From positions 186,001 through 250,000 of the forward strand of contig NZ_JACC01000003.1 in the NCBI RefSeq assembly GCF_000520955.1: a DNA stretch of 64,000 nt. Reading direction: 5' to 3'. Made by a program: the position numbers and the translations under genes. Below the pieces are notes generated by a model. That model was not told where the DNA came from. It saw nothing but the letters and a program-made list of their open reading frames with translations, and did no database searches. This document shows, in pieces, positions 36,225-45,185 of the stretch (position 1 is its first letter; each line of letters starts with the position of its first letter). Origin of the DNA: Aquimarina pacifica (GTDB lineage: Bacteria > Bacteroidota > Bacteroidia > Flavobacteriales > Flavobacteriaceae).

Positions 36225-36548
36225 CTAAGAATTTTTGTCTAAATAATCACCCAAATTACTAAGAGAATTGTTCCAGAACTGCTCATAACCTTGCAGCCAC
36301 TGATTTACTTCTTTTAAAGGGGTAGCGTTTGCATTACAAAAACGTTCTCTACCTTTGGTATCAATGACTACCAAACCAGCTTCCTCTAAGGTTTTAAGGT
36401 GTTTTGTGATTCCTTGTCTGCTGATATCAAATTGATTAGCAATCTGAGTAATGGGTAATGCAGTACTTGCAATCAACAGAACATGAAAAATTTCACGTCT
36501 TGTCGGATCTGCGATTGCTTTTAATACGGCAGTAATCTTATCCTGCAT
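36225..36548 (-). CDS. ArsR-family autorepressor
   Basis: Protein of 107 residues: KAIADPTRREIFHVLL, recognition helix region ANQFDISRQGITKHLKTLEEAGL, and wing IDTKGRERFCN. It belongs to the ArsR branch that is typically paired with SRPBCC proteins and lacks an obvious metal site. Its ATG overlaps the end of the upstream SRPBCC gene by 11 bp, so translation is coupled. The operator pair upstream of the operon (36990-37046) is the natural target. Confidence 0.88.
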   Translation of the reverse strand: MQDKITAVLKAIADPTRREIFHVLLIASTALPITQIANQFDISRQGITKHLKTLEEAGLVVIDTKGRERFCNANATPLKEVNQWLQGYEQFWNNSLSNLGDYLDKNS

Positions 36549-36963
36549 AAATAATTTCTTTAAGATACGTACCTAAACCTGAGATACAATTGTCCCAACC
36601 ACCATCAAAGCTCGAAAACATTTTGACAGCAGTTTCTCCTTCGTAGTTTGAAATCCCAGAATGTTCTAAATAAAGTTTAGTGCCTTCGGTTGTTTCTTCT
36701 AATTTCCATTTTACGGTAGTTTCTACAGGTACTTCTGTTACAATCCATGTATAAACTAGGGTATAAGGATTTGCTTCTAAAACTTTACCTTTAATCGGGG
36801 AACAATCTTCGCCAGAGGAATTAAATGTGTATTCGTATCCTTTTTCGGCTTTAAAATCGGCTTGTAAAAACCAAGTAGAAATTTCTTTAGAATTTGTAAT
36901 AGCATTCCATACTTTGTCTATCGAATGATTAAAAACGTGCTCTTTAACTATAACATCTTTCAT
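36538..36963 (-). CDS. SRPBCC/AHSA1-domain protein
   Basis: Protein of 141 residues with the START-like AHSA1 fold: VFNHSIDKVWNAITNSKEISTWF at the N-terminus, a middle strand set, and the C-terminal helix FSSFDGGWDNCISGLGTYL. Members bind small hydrophobic ligands, and their ligand is generally unknown. It is the first gene of a two-gene operon with the ArsR repressor, transcribed from a promoter flanked by two operator palindromes. It is probably expressed when an inducer releases the repressor. Confidence 0.88.
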   Translation of the reverse strand: MKDVIVKEHVFNHSIDKVWNAITNSKEISTWFLQADFKAEKGYEYTFNSSGEDCSPIKGKVLEANPYTLVYTWIVTEVPVETTVKWKLEETTEGTKLYLEHSGISNYEGETAVKMFSSFDGGWDNCISGLGTYLKEIIYAG

Positions 36964-36989
36964 TATTCTATAATTTTATGATTAATAAT

Positions 36990-37005
36990 GCAACTATATG
37001 GTTGC
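36990..37005. promoter_or_regulatory. Operator 1 for the ArsR repressor
   Basis: GCAACTATATGGTTGC is a 16-bp near-perfect palindrome. Its complement differs from operator 2 at one base. It abuts the -7 box and covers the predicted transcription start of the SRPBCC-arsR operon. Confidence 0.7.
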
Positions 37006-37034
37006 AAATATAAGAAATAATCTCAAATACGCAA
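37005..37034 (-). promoter_or_regulatory. Promoter of the SRPBCC-arsR operon
   Basis: On the minus strand, TTG at 37034-37032 and TATATTTG at 37012-37005 are spaced by 19 bp, matching the Bacteroidota consensus TTG-N17-23-TAnnTTTG. The ATG is 41 bp downstream of the -7 box. It is the clearest promoter in the window. Confidence 0.75.
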
Positions 37035-37058
37035 CCATAAAGTTGCGTATTTGAGATT
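37019..37058. promoter_or_regulatory. Operator 2 within a 17-bp perfect inverted repeat
   Basis: GCAACCATAAAGTTGC (37031-37046) matches the complement of operator 1 at 15 of 16 bases and overlaps the -33 TTG. It is embedded in a longer perfect repeat with 17-bp arms and a 6-base loop. The centre lies 41 bp (about four helical turns) from operator 1. As RNA it could also terminate transcripts from the aldehyde dehydrogenase-DUF779 operon just upstream. Confidence 0.7.
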
Positions 37059-37091
37059 TCATTATATTGAGCATAAAACGAATAAGGGGAG

Positions 37092-37472
37092 TTAAGTAAC
37101 GTTATTTCCAAAATATATAGGATGTAAATCTGCTAATTCTTTTGTCGTATACATTCTTGATTTAATAACAAATCTAATTCCCATGGGGATTTCAAGAGAA
37201 AAACTAGCCCCTCGTCCCTGAGTAATATCGAGAGTTAATTGAGTATGTCGCCAATATTCGAATTGGTCTGCCGACATATAAAAATTACAGCCATGAATGG
37301 TACCCAAACAAACATCAGTTTCATTAATAAATAGCTCTCCCTTAGGAAAACACATAGGGGATGATCCATCACAGCATCCTCCACTCTGATGGAACATCAA
37401 TTCCCCATGCTCATTTCTAAGGGTATCGATTGTGACTTTTGCTGTCTCGGTTATCTTGATTCTTGATACCAT
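37092..37472 (-). CDS. DUF779 protein
   Basis: Protein of 126 residues. DUF779 hallmarks are LMFHQSGGCCDGSSPMCFP with several Cys, GTIHGCNFYMSADQFEYWRHT and GRGASFSLEIPMGIRFVIKS. The family is almost always next to an aldehyde dehydrogenase, as here, where it starts 9 bp after that gene. Function is unproven; a metal or accessory role for the dehydrogenase has been supposed from the neighbourhood. The Cys cluster could bind a metal (inference). Confidence 0.88.
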   Translation of the reverse strand: MVSRIKITETAKVTIDTLRNEHGELMFHQSGGCCDGSSPMCFPKGELFINETDVCLGTIHGCNFYMSADQFEYWRHTQLTLDITQGRGASFSLEIPMGIRFVIKSRMYTTKELADLHPIYFGNNVT

Positions 37473-37481
37473 GATATACTA

Positions 37482-39005
37482 TTAAAAAAATCCTGCAGCT
37501 TTTTTGTCATACGATATTAACATGTTTTTGGTTTGGCGATAATGATTCAACATCATTTTATGGTTTTCTCTACCAATACCTGACTTTTTGTATCCACCGA
37601 ATGGTGCATGAGCAGGGTAGGTATGGTAACAATTTACCCAAACACGTCCAGCTTTTACTGCCCTTGATATTTGATATGCCTGGTGCATATCTCGTGTCCA
37701 AACTCCTGCACCAAGTCCGTATAAAGTATCATTTGCAATTTCTATTGCTTCTTCCTCATTTTTGAAAGTAGTTACGCACGCAACGGGTCCAAAAATCTCT
37801 TCTTGAAATACGCGCATTTTATTATTTCCTTTAAGTAATGTAGGTTGTATATAATACCCTTTTTCGAGTCCTTCGATATATGCTTCGCCACCACCGGTTA
37901 AGACTTCACAACCTTCATCTTTTCCTATAGATAAATAATTAAGGATTTTTTCGAATTGATCGTTTGATGCTTGTGCTCCCATCATAGTTTCTGGATCTAA
38001 TGGGTGGCCTAATTTAATTGCTTCTGTGCGTTCTATCACACGTTCTATAAATGCATCATAAATATTCTCTTGTATTAAAATTCTAGAAGGACAAGTGCAT
38101 ACTTCTCCTTGATTGAGAGCAAACATAACAGCACCTTCTATTGCTTTGTCAAAAAAAGCATCATCAGCTTCCATAATACTTTCAAAAAAGATATTTGGTG
38201 ATTTACCTCCTAATTCAAGTGTCACAGGGGTGATATTTTTTGAAGCATATTGCATGATGAGTTGTCCTGTAGTAGTTTCGCCTGTAAAAGCAACTTTACT
38301 TATACGAGGGCTTGATGCTAATGGTTTTCCGGCTTCTACCCCAAAACCATTAATAACATTAAGAACACCTGCAGGTAGAATACCTTCGATAAGTTCCATC
38401 AGAATCATAATTCCGACAGGGGTTTGTTCTGCGGGTTTTAATACAATACAATTTCCTGCAGCCAATGCTGGTGCTATTTTCCAGGTTGCCATCAATAATG
38501 GAAAATTCCATGGGATAATTTGTCCTACAACTCCCAATGGTTCTTGAATACTTAAAGAAACTGTTTGAGAATCAAGTTCACTTGCGGATCCTTCTTCTGC
38601 CCGAATTACTCCGGCAAAATATCTAAAATGATCGATAGCAAGAGGGAGGTCGGCTGCCATAGTTTCTCGTAAGGCTTTTCCGTTATCCCAAGTCTCGGCA
38701 CGCGCTAACATTTCTAGGTTTTCTTCTAGAACGGTTGCAATTTTCAATAAACAATTACTTCGATATGTCACCGAAGTATTGTTCCATTCTGGAGCGGCAG
38801 CCCAGGCTGCATCAATTGCTAATTCTACATCGGCACTTGTAGAACGTGCTATTTTTGTAAAACTGGTTCCATCTACAGGAGAAATATTATCAAAATATTC
38901 ATTCTTAGATGGTTTTACCCATTTTCCGCCGATATAGTTGTCATATTTATCCTTAAAACTTGGTTTTTCGAATTTGCTTTTGGGGGATGCTTTTGAAATA
39001 CTCAT
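37482..39005 (-). CDS. NAD-dependent aldehyde dehydrogenase (ExaC/AldB-like)
   Basis: Protein of 507 residues, typical length. It has [32 protein letters not shown], the general-base Glu in [10 protein letters not shown], catalytic Cys in [11 protein letters not shown], and [13 protein letters not shown]. The CTC context and the DUF779 partner fit the acetaldehyde dehydrogenase subgroup. It oxidises aldehydes to acids in the cytoplasm. First gene of a two-gene operon, divergent from the MNIO pair. Confidence 0.92.
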   Translation of the reverse strand: MSISKASPKSKFEKPSFKDKYDNYIGGKWVKPSKNEYFDNISPVDGTSFTKIARSTSADVELAIDAAWAAAPEWNNTSVTYRSNCLLKIATVLEENLEMLARAETWDNGKALRETMAADLPLAIDHFRYFAGVIRAEEGSASELDSQTVSLSIQEPLGVVGQIIPWNFPLLMATWKIAPALAAGNCIVLKPAEQTPVGIMILMELIEGILPAGVLNVINGFGVEAGKPLASSPRISKVAFTGETTTGQLIMQYASKNITPVTLELGGKSPNIFFESIMEADDAFFDKAIEGAVMFALNQGEVCTCPSRILIQENIYDAFIERVIERTEAIKLGHPLDPETMMGAQASNDQFEKILNYLSIGKDEGCEVLTGGGEAYIEGLEKGYYIQPTLLKGNNKMRVFQEEIFGPVACVTTFKNEEEAIEIANDTLYGLGAGVWTRDMHQAYQISRAVKAGRVWVNCYHTYPAHAPFGGYKKSGIGRENHKMMLNHYRQTKNMLISYDKKAAGFF

Positions 39006-39377
39006 AATAATAATAGAATTAATGTTGTTAAGTAATGAAGTGTGTGTAATTGTCGTATGATGTAATGTGTTGACAAGAAGAGGTCTATGCTTCTAAATAT
39101 ACCAAATTTTAATTGTTTATATTTTATAAATGATGTTAATTTTTTGATGATATTGAGATAAATAATCTTCTGAAATCACATTTTGTTAGCGCTTCATTTT
39201 AAATACATATTTGATACTATGACTATACCCGTCATTTAACTCAAAAAGTGCAGGGGTAAACCTGCTGGGTTTTTAGTTATTTACCTCTTTCATTGATATG
39301 TTCACAACAGTAATTTTATAGAAGTACTAATCAAGGCCAGTTTAAACAAGATAACTGGTATAATACACATAACAACA
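39006..39377. other. Divergent spacer with small hairpin
   Basis: 372 bp between the aldehyde dehydrogenase and the MNIO pair. A short GC-rich hairpin (GCAGG 39250-39254, CCTGC 39261-39265) is followed by TGGGTTTTTAG on the plus strand, about 110 bp before the first MNIO-pair ATG. It could be a weak terminator or an attenuator. I see no exact promoter boxes or small genes. Confidence 0.4.
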
Positions 39378-39782
39378 ATGGAAATTAATCAAACAAGGGG
39401 AGCGATTAAATTATCTATCCCAGCAAAAGTGGCGTACAATGCCGACGCCTTTAAAAAAAGCATTTTTGAATTATTAGATGAATTGGGATGTCCTAAATGT
39501 TTTTCTGGGGTAGACTGCTATTTCGAAACAATAAGGGATTATGTATTAGACCCAAGTGAAAACGTAGTTACAAGATCTGTACCTTCTAGTGAGCGGTTTT
39601 CGGCTATTCAGGGAAAACCATTAGCGACCAGAACACTTAATGTAGGAGTCTCGGCAGCAGTATCTTATGATATTGATAAAATAGACAAAGCAATAGCAAC
39701 TATTTTTGAGGAGATAGGGTGCTTAGCTTGTTGTTCAGGAAATGATATTTTTTTCCAAAATCAATTTGATTTTAATTTTTAA
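39378..39782 (+). CDS. Twin-repeat cysteine protein, probable MNIO partner or substrate
   Basis: Protein of 134 residues, not recognised as a named family. It has two similar halves. Each has a strand (KLSIPAKVAYN / LNVGVSAAVSYD), a helix (DAFKKSIFELLDELG / DKIDKAIATIFEEIG), and a Cys-rich turn (CPKCFSGVDCYF with Cys38, 41 and 47; CLACCSGNDIFF with Cys115, 118 and 119). No signal peptide or obvious cleavable leader. It lies 11 bp before the MNIO enzyme and is almost certainly co-transcribed. MNIO enzymes modify cysteines in peptide substrates using iron, so this protein could be the substrate or a metal-binding partner (inference). Confidence 0.7.
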   Translation: MEINQTRGAIKLSIPAKVAYNADAFKKSIFELLDELGCPKCFSGVDCYFETIRDYVLDPSENVVTRSVPSSERFSAIQGKPLATRTLNVGVSAAVSYDIDKIDKAIATIFEEIGCLACCSGNDIFFQNQFDFNF

Positions 39783-39793
39783 AAACAAATTTT

Positions 39794-41251
39794 ATGAGTG
39801 TACTGCAAAATACTCAAGAATTACAATGCCTACCATCACTAGGGGTAGGCATTATTTATTCGCCAACAATTGAGAAAATTAATTTCCCTGATGGCCTTAT
39901 TGATACCTTAGAAATAGAACCACAAACCCTATGCATTAGGGATCAAAATGATTGTCTTAAGATCCCTGTTGATGTCTTTAATTCGATAAATACTTTACCT
40001 TTTAATAAACTTGTGCACAGTATTGGTGCTCCTGTAGGAGGAAGTACTTTGCCTCAAGAAGATCAATTAGAATTGATTGCATATTCTGCTCAATTGTTTG
40101 ATAGCCCTTGGGTAACAGAACACCTTAGTTTTAATGCTACTACCGAATTTAATACTGGTTTTTTTCTTCCACCATGTCAAACATCAAAAGGGTTAGAATT
40201 GGCAATCCGAAACATAAAATATCTTCAAGAAAAAATACAGAAACCTATCGCAATAGAAACTGGTGTTAATTATTTAAAACCTAATAATTACGAAATGAGC
40301 GATGGTGCCTTCGTTGCGCAATTGTGTAAAGAGACTGGGTGTGGTATTTTGCTTGATATTCATAACTTATTTGCTAATCAGCTCAATGGTAGAGAGAGTA
40401 TTACGGATTTTCTGAAAGAAATCCCTTTAAATAATGTGGTAGAAATGCACATTGCAGGGGGGACAGAATTAAATAGTTTATGGATGGATTCTCATTCGGG
40501 CCCAATTGATAAGAGGCTACTAGCAATTACAAGAGAAATTTTGCCAGATCTTAATAATCTAAAAGCAATCACTTACGAAATATTTGATTCTTATATTCCT
40601 GTAGTAGGAGATAACCTAATTATTTCAGAAATGGAAAATGTAAGAGAACTATGGGAACGTCGTAGGGAACCTTATTCTATAAAAGATAGTGAAAAACTAC
40701 CCGAAACAGTACATGCAATTCAAAAACTTAATCAAGAATATGAGCCTATAGCTTGGGAGCATATTTTAGGAAATCAAGTTATCGGAAAAATTGCACTAGA
40801 TGATAATTCTGAAAATAATGATAGAATAGAAATCTATCAAAAGCTTATCAAAGAGTTTAGAGCCTCTATGATTGCGCGAATTTTTAAGCTCACCACTCGA
40901 TATATGATGTTGGTGTTAGGTAAAAAGGTTTTTGCAGTGATCTTAAACGATTTTTGGAAATTAAACCCTCCTGAGCAATTGAGTTATAAAGAGGCTCAGA
41001 ATTTTGCAAAATATTTAAAACACAAAAACTACAAGTTACCTTGGCTCGATAGATTACTAAACTATGAATGCGCTATTTTGGATACCCTAATGGATGAGAC
41101 ACTTAGAGTCGTATCTTTTGATGCCGATCCGATGCCGATGTTTAATGCTTTATCACAGGGTAAACTACCAGAAAAAATAGGAGATTTGGGAGCATATCAA
41201 ATAGAGATAACTCCAGAGAATACTAGTATCGAGTGGAGGGTGATACACTAA
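39794..41251 (+). CDS. MNIO (DUF692) enzyme fused to a probable DUF2063-like domain
   Basis: Protein of 485 residues. Residues 13-290 match the DUF692/multinuclear iron-dependent oxidase barrel with the expected ligand positions: His75, His110 in WVTEHLSF, Glu155 in AIETGVNY, Asp188 in LLDIHNLF, His219 in EMHIAGG, Asp232 and His234 in MDSHSGPI, and Glu262. Known members (MbnB, TglH) remodel Cys residues of peptide substrates. Residues about 300-485 (EFRASMIARIFKLTTRYMM, YLKHKNYKLPWLDRLLNYEC) resemble the DUF2063 partner proteins usually encoded separately; this part is less certain. The upstream Cys protein is the likely client. Confidence 0.85.
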   Translation: MSVLQNTQELQCLPSLGVGIIYSPTIEKINFPDGLIDTLEIEPQTLCIRDQNDCLKIPVDVFNSINTLPFNKLVHSIGAPVGGSTLPQEDQLELIAYSAQLFDSPWVTEHLSFNATTEFNTGFFLPPCQTSKGLELAIRNIKYLQEKIQKPIAIETGVNYLKPNNYEMSDGAFVAQLCKETGCGILLDIHNLFANQLNGRESITDFLKEIPLNNVVEMHIAGGTELNSLWMDSHSGPIDKRLLAITREILPDLNNLKAITYEIFDSYIPVVGDNLIISEMENVRELWERRREPYSIKDSEKLPETVHAIQKLNQEYEPIAWEHILGNQVIGKIALDDNSENNDRIEIYQKLIKEFRASMIARIFKLTTRYMMLVLGKKVFAVILNDFWKLNPPEQLSYKEAQNFAKYLKHKNYKLPWLDRLLNYECAILDTLMDETLRVVSFDADPMPMFNALSQGKLPEKIGDLGAYQIEITPENTSIEWRVIH

Positions 41252-41602
41252 AAATTAGCGTCAATTTATAATAGAACAAAAGTTAATTCTAAAACTTAAA
41301 TATTGATTTCATCTACGTGGTATACACTTTTATGATTCTATAGAAAAATAGTATTTTTTTGATCCATAAAGTGCTTTGTTGCACTTTATAATAACAGTAC
41401 GAAGTAAGATTTCAATAATTAGAACTTCTAATTATGAAATAAAATGCCTTAAAAAATAGAATAAAGAATTCTTTGAGAGTATCTTAATTGATAATCGTTA
41501 TAAGTTAAGGTTACAGTTGAATTTTGATGGTTTTTATAGTACCTTGTAAGGATAACAATATTAAAACATTATACTAACTCTACACTAATCACTCTTAAAA
41601 CC
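41252..41602. other. Intergenic spacer with one hairpin
   Basis: 351 bp between the MNIO gene and the carboxypeptidase. ATAAAGTGC (41366-41374) pairs perfectly with GCACTTTAT (41381-41389) around TTTGTT; it may end the MNIO transcript, though no T-run follows. The remainder is AT-rich with no recognised signal. Confidence 0.45.
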
Positions 41603-44600
41603 ATGAAAAAAAACCTTTTTGTAATGTTAATGATGTCTTGCATCATTAACCTTTCTGTTTTTGCTCAAAAAAGTAATACAGCACTTGCTAATGAATATCT
41701 AACCACAAAAGGAGAAGTTATTTTTAATTTTATAATTGAAAACACTTCCGAATTAAGCGAAATTACCAAGGAATTAGCCATTGTACATTATAATAATGAT
41801 ACAAAGACCGTTAAAGTAATGGCCAATGAGAATCAATTTGCTTTGTTTCTTCAGAAAAAAACTCCTTTTACTGTTTTTCCTGAAGATAATGTTATTGGTT
41901 ACAAAACAATGACTACAGATCTAGCAGTAAAAGCTACAACATTTCCGCTTACTGCATATCCGACTTATGATGATTATGAAACAATCATGAATGAGTTTGT
42001 AACAAATCACCCATCAATATGTTCTTTAGAAAATATTGGAACTACAACCGAAGGTGATAAATCATTACTTTTTATAAAACTATCAGATAATGTTGCTAGT
42101 AACGAACAAGAACCTCGTATCATGTATACATCGTCAATGCATGGTGATGAGATTGCCGGGTATCCTATGATGTTAAACTTAATTAACTTCTTAGTAGAAG
42201 CATACACAGATACTGCTAACTCAAGACACGCTGAAATAAAAGACTTACTCGATAACAATGAAGTTTGGATCAATCCATTGGCGAATCCTGATGGTACATT
42301 TAACAATAGTCCAGATAATAGTTCTGTAGCCAATGCAACACGAGGGAATGCGAATAATGTAGATCTAAATAGAAATTACCCAGATCCTGATGATGGTGCT
42401 AATCCTGATGGCAATCCTTATCAAACAGAAACTATTGCATTTATGGACTTTACAGCGTCTAAACACTTTGTGTTATCCGCTAATTTTCATGGTGGGATAG
42501 AACTTATTAATTATCCTTGGGATACCTATGCAGGAGCACATCCTGATGAGGATTATTTTATTCAGGTGTGCGAAGAATATCGGGATCTCTGTCAAGCAAA
42601 TAGTCCGAGCGGATATTTTGATGCATTGAATAACGGAATTACAAATGGTTATGACTGGTATGAGGTACAAGGTGGTAGACAAGATTATCAAATATATTTT
42701 GAAAAAGGACGTGAAGTAACAGTTGAGCTTTCAGATAATAAAACACCTAATTCTAGCTTGTTAGATGATTATTGGAATTATAATCAGGAAGCTCTTTTGG
42801 CTTTTCTAAAACAAATCAATTATGGTATTAGAGGCGTTGTTACCGATGCAGTAACCAATCAGGGAATAGCGGCCAAAATAACTATTGTTGGGCGAGAAAA
42901 CTATGAATCTTGGACGCCAACAGAGTTACCAGAAGGAGATTATTACAGACCTATAGAAGCCGGAACTTATGATATTTTGTATGAGGCAGAATGTTATGAA
43001 TCTGTAGTGGTAACTGATGTAAGTATTGCTAATTATAGTGCGGTTATACAAAATGTACAATTAACACCAATTACTGATTTACCTCCTACAGGTCTTGTTG
43101 CATCAAATATTCAAACTACAACAGCAACTCTTAATTGGGATAATGACAGTGATACTGATTATGATATCAGATATAGAATTGTTGATACCACCGATTGGAC
43201 TGAAATAAGCATTGATACAGCAACCCTTAATCTGACCGGATTACTTTTTGACACACAGTACGAAGCTCAGGTTCGTAGTAATTGTATTGGTGGTGTGAGT
43301 TCTCCATATAGTGACTCAGTTATATTTACCACTTTAGAAAATGGTGTTTGCGCAGTTATTGGTAGTTTTCCGTATTATGAAAGTTTTGAATCTGATTTTG
43401 GTGTATGGACGAATGTAACATCAGATATTGATTGGACCCGTAATTCTGGAGGAACACCGTCTTCTGCTACCGGACCATCAAATGCGCAAGATGGTAGTTT
43501 TTATATTTATACAGAGGCATCCAGTAATGTAAGCCCACCAGGAAACCCCAACATGACTGCCATTTTAGAAAGTCCGTGTATTGATTTAAGTATCTCTAAT
43601 CCTGCCATAACTTTTGGATACCACATGTATGGTAGCTCAATGGGAAGTTTAGAGCTTCTTGTAAGCACAGATGCATTTAATTATACAAGTATATGGTCTA
43701 TTAGTGGAAACCTCGGTGATGAGTGGAATCAGAATACTGTAGATCTCTCCTCATATAGTGGTCAAGTTATATTTTTGCAATTTAGAGGAACTACAGGCAC
43801 CAGTTGGCAGAGTGACATGGCAATCGATGATATTCGAATAGAATCATCGAATCCAGATACAGAAGCCCCATCAATACCAACAGGCTTGGCAATAACCTCA
43901 GTAACGGCTAATAGTATAGGCGTTTCTTGGGATGAATCAATAGATAATATTGGTGTTTCTGAATATGAAATATACCAGGATAATAATTTAATAGGAAGTG
44001 CTACAAGTACAAATTATAGTGCTATTGGATTAGAACCAAATACGAGCTATTCTTTTTCTATAATAGCAAAGGATACGAGTGGTAATAGCTCAGGATTTAG
44101 TAATACTATTAGTGCCACAACTTTAGAAAATACAATCTCATATTGTACGTCTCAAGGAAATAATGTGTCGTATGAATATATTGATTATGTAGAGTTAGGT
44201 GGGATATCCAATGAATCTGGAGCAAACTCAGGATATACGGATTTCACAAACTTGGTGGGCGCTATTAATTTTGGAGCCAATAATATAATCTTGCGTGTTG
44301 GATTTGCTAATGCAGCATATAATGAATATTGGGGTGTTTGGATTGATTATGATCAAAATGGAGTTTTTGATGCTTCAGAACAAATAGTATCAGCACTCAC
44401 AAATACAAGTACTAATGAATCTTATAGTTTTGTGGTTCCAGAAACAGCCTTAAGTGGTATAACCAGAATGCGTGTGTCAATGAAATATAATACTGCACCA
44501 GATGCCTGTGAAACATTTACATACGGAGAAGTAGAAGATTATACCATCCAAATAGGAACGTCTTCTCTAGCTAAAACTAAAAATATAGTAGATACTGATG

Positions 44601-44830
44601 TAACTGATATCTTGTTGTATCCTAACCCTAATAAAGATGGAGTCTTATTTATAGAAGGGTTTTACTCAAAAAAAATGTCATTTACTATCATTAATGCTAT
44701 GGGACAGAACATAACTAGTGATACTGTTACTAATAATCAAATTGACGTATCAGGATTACCAAATGGAGTGTATATGCTAAAAATAAATGCACAAAAGAGT
44801 ATAACCAAGATGTTCGTTATTGATAAATAA
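41603..44830 (+). CDS. T9SS-secreted M14 zinc carboxypeptidase, multidomain
   Basis: Protein of 1075 residues. Signal peptide ends near VFAQ. The M14 domain (about 110-400) has SMHGDEIAGY with zinc His and Glu, NPLANPDGTF, DLNRNYPD with the Arg that holds the substrate, the third ligand in NFHGG, and catalytic Glu in VTVELSDNKTP. Then follow a carboxypeptidase-regulatory domain (YGIRGVVTDAV), a fibronectin III domain, a MAM-like domain (FESDFGVWTN), a second fibronectin III domain, a GEVEDY domain, and a C-terminal type A sorting domain (YPNPNKDGVL ... MFVIDK) for type IX secretion. It digests extracellular peptides. Confidence 0.92.
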   Translation: MKKNLFVMLMMSCIINLSVFAQKSNTALANEYLTTKGEVIFNFIIENTSELSEITKELAIVHYNNDTKTVKVMANENQFALFLQKKTPFTVFPEDNVIGYKTMTTDLAVKATTFPLTAYPTYDDYETIMNEFVTNHPSICSLENIGTTTEGDKSLLFIKLSDNVASNEQEPRIMYTSSMHGDEIAGYPMMLNLINFLVEAYTDTANSRHAEIKDLLDNNEVWINPLANPDGTFNNSPDNSSVANATRGNANNVDLNRNYPDPDDGANPDGNPYQTETIAFMDFTASKHFVLSANFHGGIELINYPWDTYAGAHPDEDYFIQVCEEYRDLCQANSPSGYFDALNNGITNGYDWYEVQGGRQDYQIYFEKGREVTVELSDNKTPNSSLLDDYWNYNQEALLAFLKQINYGIRGVVTDAVTNQGIAAKITIVGRENYESWTPTELPEGDYYRPIEAGTYDILYEAECYESVVVTDVSIANYSAVIQNVQLTPITDLPPTGLVASNIQTTTATLNWDNDSDTDYDIRYRIVDTTDWTEISIDTATLNLTGLLFDTQYEAQVRSNCIGGVSSPYSDSVIFTTLENGVCAVIGSFPYYESFESDFGVWTNVTSDIDWTRNSGGTPSSATGPSNAQDGSFYIYTEASSNVSPPGNPNMTAILESPCIDLSISNPAITFGYHMYGSSMGSLELLVSTDAFNYTSIWSISGNLGDEWNQNTVDLSSYSGQVIFLQFRGTTGTSWQSDMAIDDIRIESSNPDTEAPSIPTGLAITSVTANSIGVSWDESIDNIGVSEYEIYQDNNLIGSATSTNYSAIGLEPNTSYSFSIIAKDTSGNSSGFSNTISATTLENTISYCTSQGNNVSYEYIDYVELGGISNESGANSGYTDFTNLVGAINFGANNIILRVGFANAAYNEYWGVWIDYDQNGVFDASEQIVSALTNTSTNESYSFVVPETALSGITRMRVSMKYNTAPDACETFTYGEVEDYTIQIGTSSLAKTKNIVDTDVTDILLYPNPNKDGVLFIEGFYSKKMSFTIINAMGQNITSDTVTNNQIDVSGLPNGVYMLKINAQKSITKMFVIDK

Positions 44831-45185
44831 AAGTAATCATTGTATTTTAGAATTGTTAAATACCATTTTTAAAAAGCCTTTGTGATTAGATATTTCTTTT
44901 TACAAAGGCCTTTTAAAATCATAATTATATTACCAATAAGATCAAAAAAAGAGTGATATTTTTAATATGTGAAAATTCTTCAGAAAACTTCTAAAGAAGT
45001 CTCTTACCTTTCAGAAATAAGTAATACCTTGGTATAGGTTCTATCCTAATAGAAACTTTTAAAATTAATCATTATAAATCAACGGAATAAAGAAAATCGT
45101 TCGTTTGATCTATAAGAAATTCATGTTAGCATTGGTGGTGTCGCAAAAAAGAATTTCGATAATTGTAACTAGCTAAAGCTAAAAT
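44831..45185. other. Intergenic spacer upstream of glgB
   Basis: 355 bp. The first 90 bp hold the terminator of the carboxypeptidase gene (listed separately). The rest is AT-rich; I see no clear promoter box, repeat or small gene. Confidence 0.5.
44871..44914 (+). terminator. Terminator of the carboxypeptidase gene
   Basis: AAAAGCCTTTGT pairs with ACAAAGGCCTTTT (one bulged C) around an 18-base loop, and the 3' arm ends in TTTT. Confidence 0.6.
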
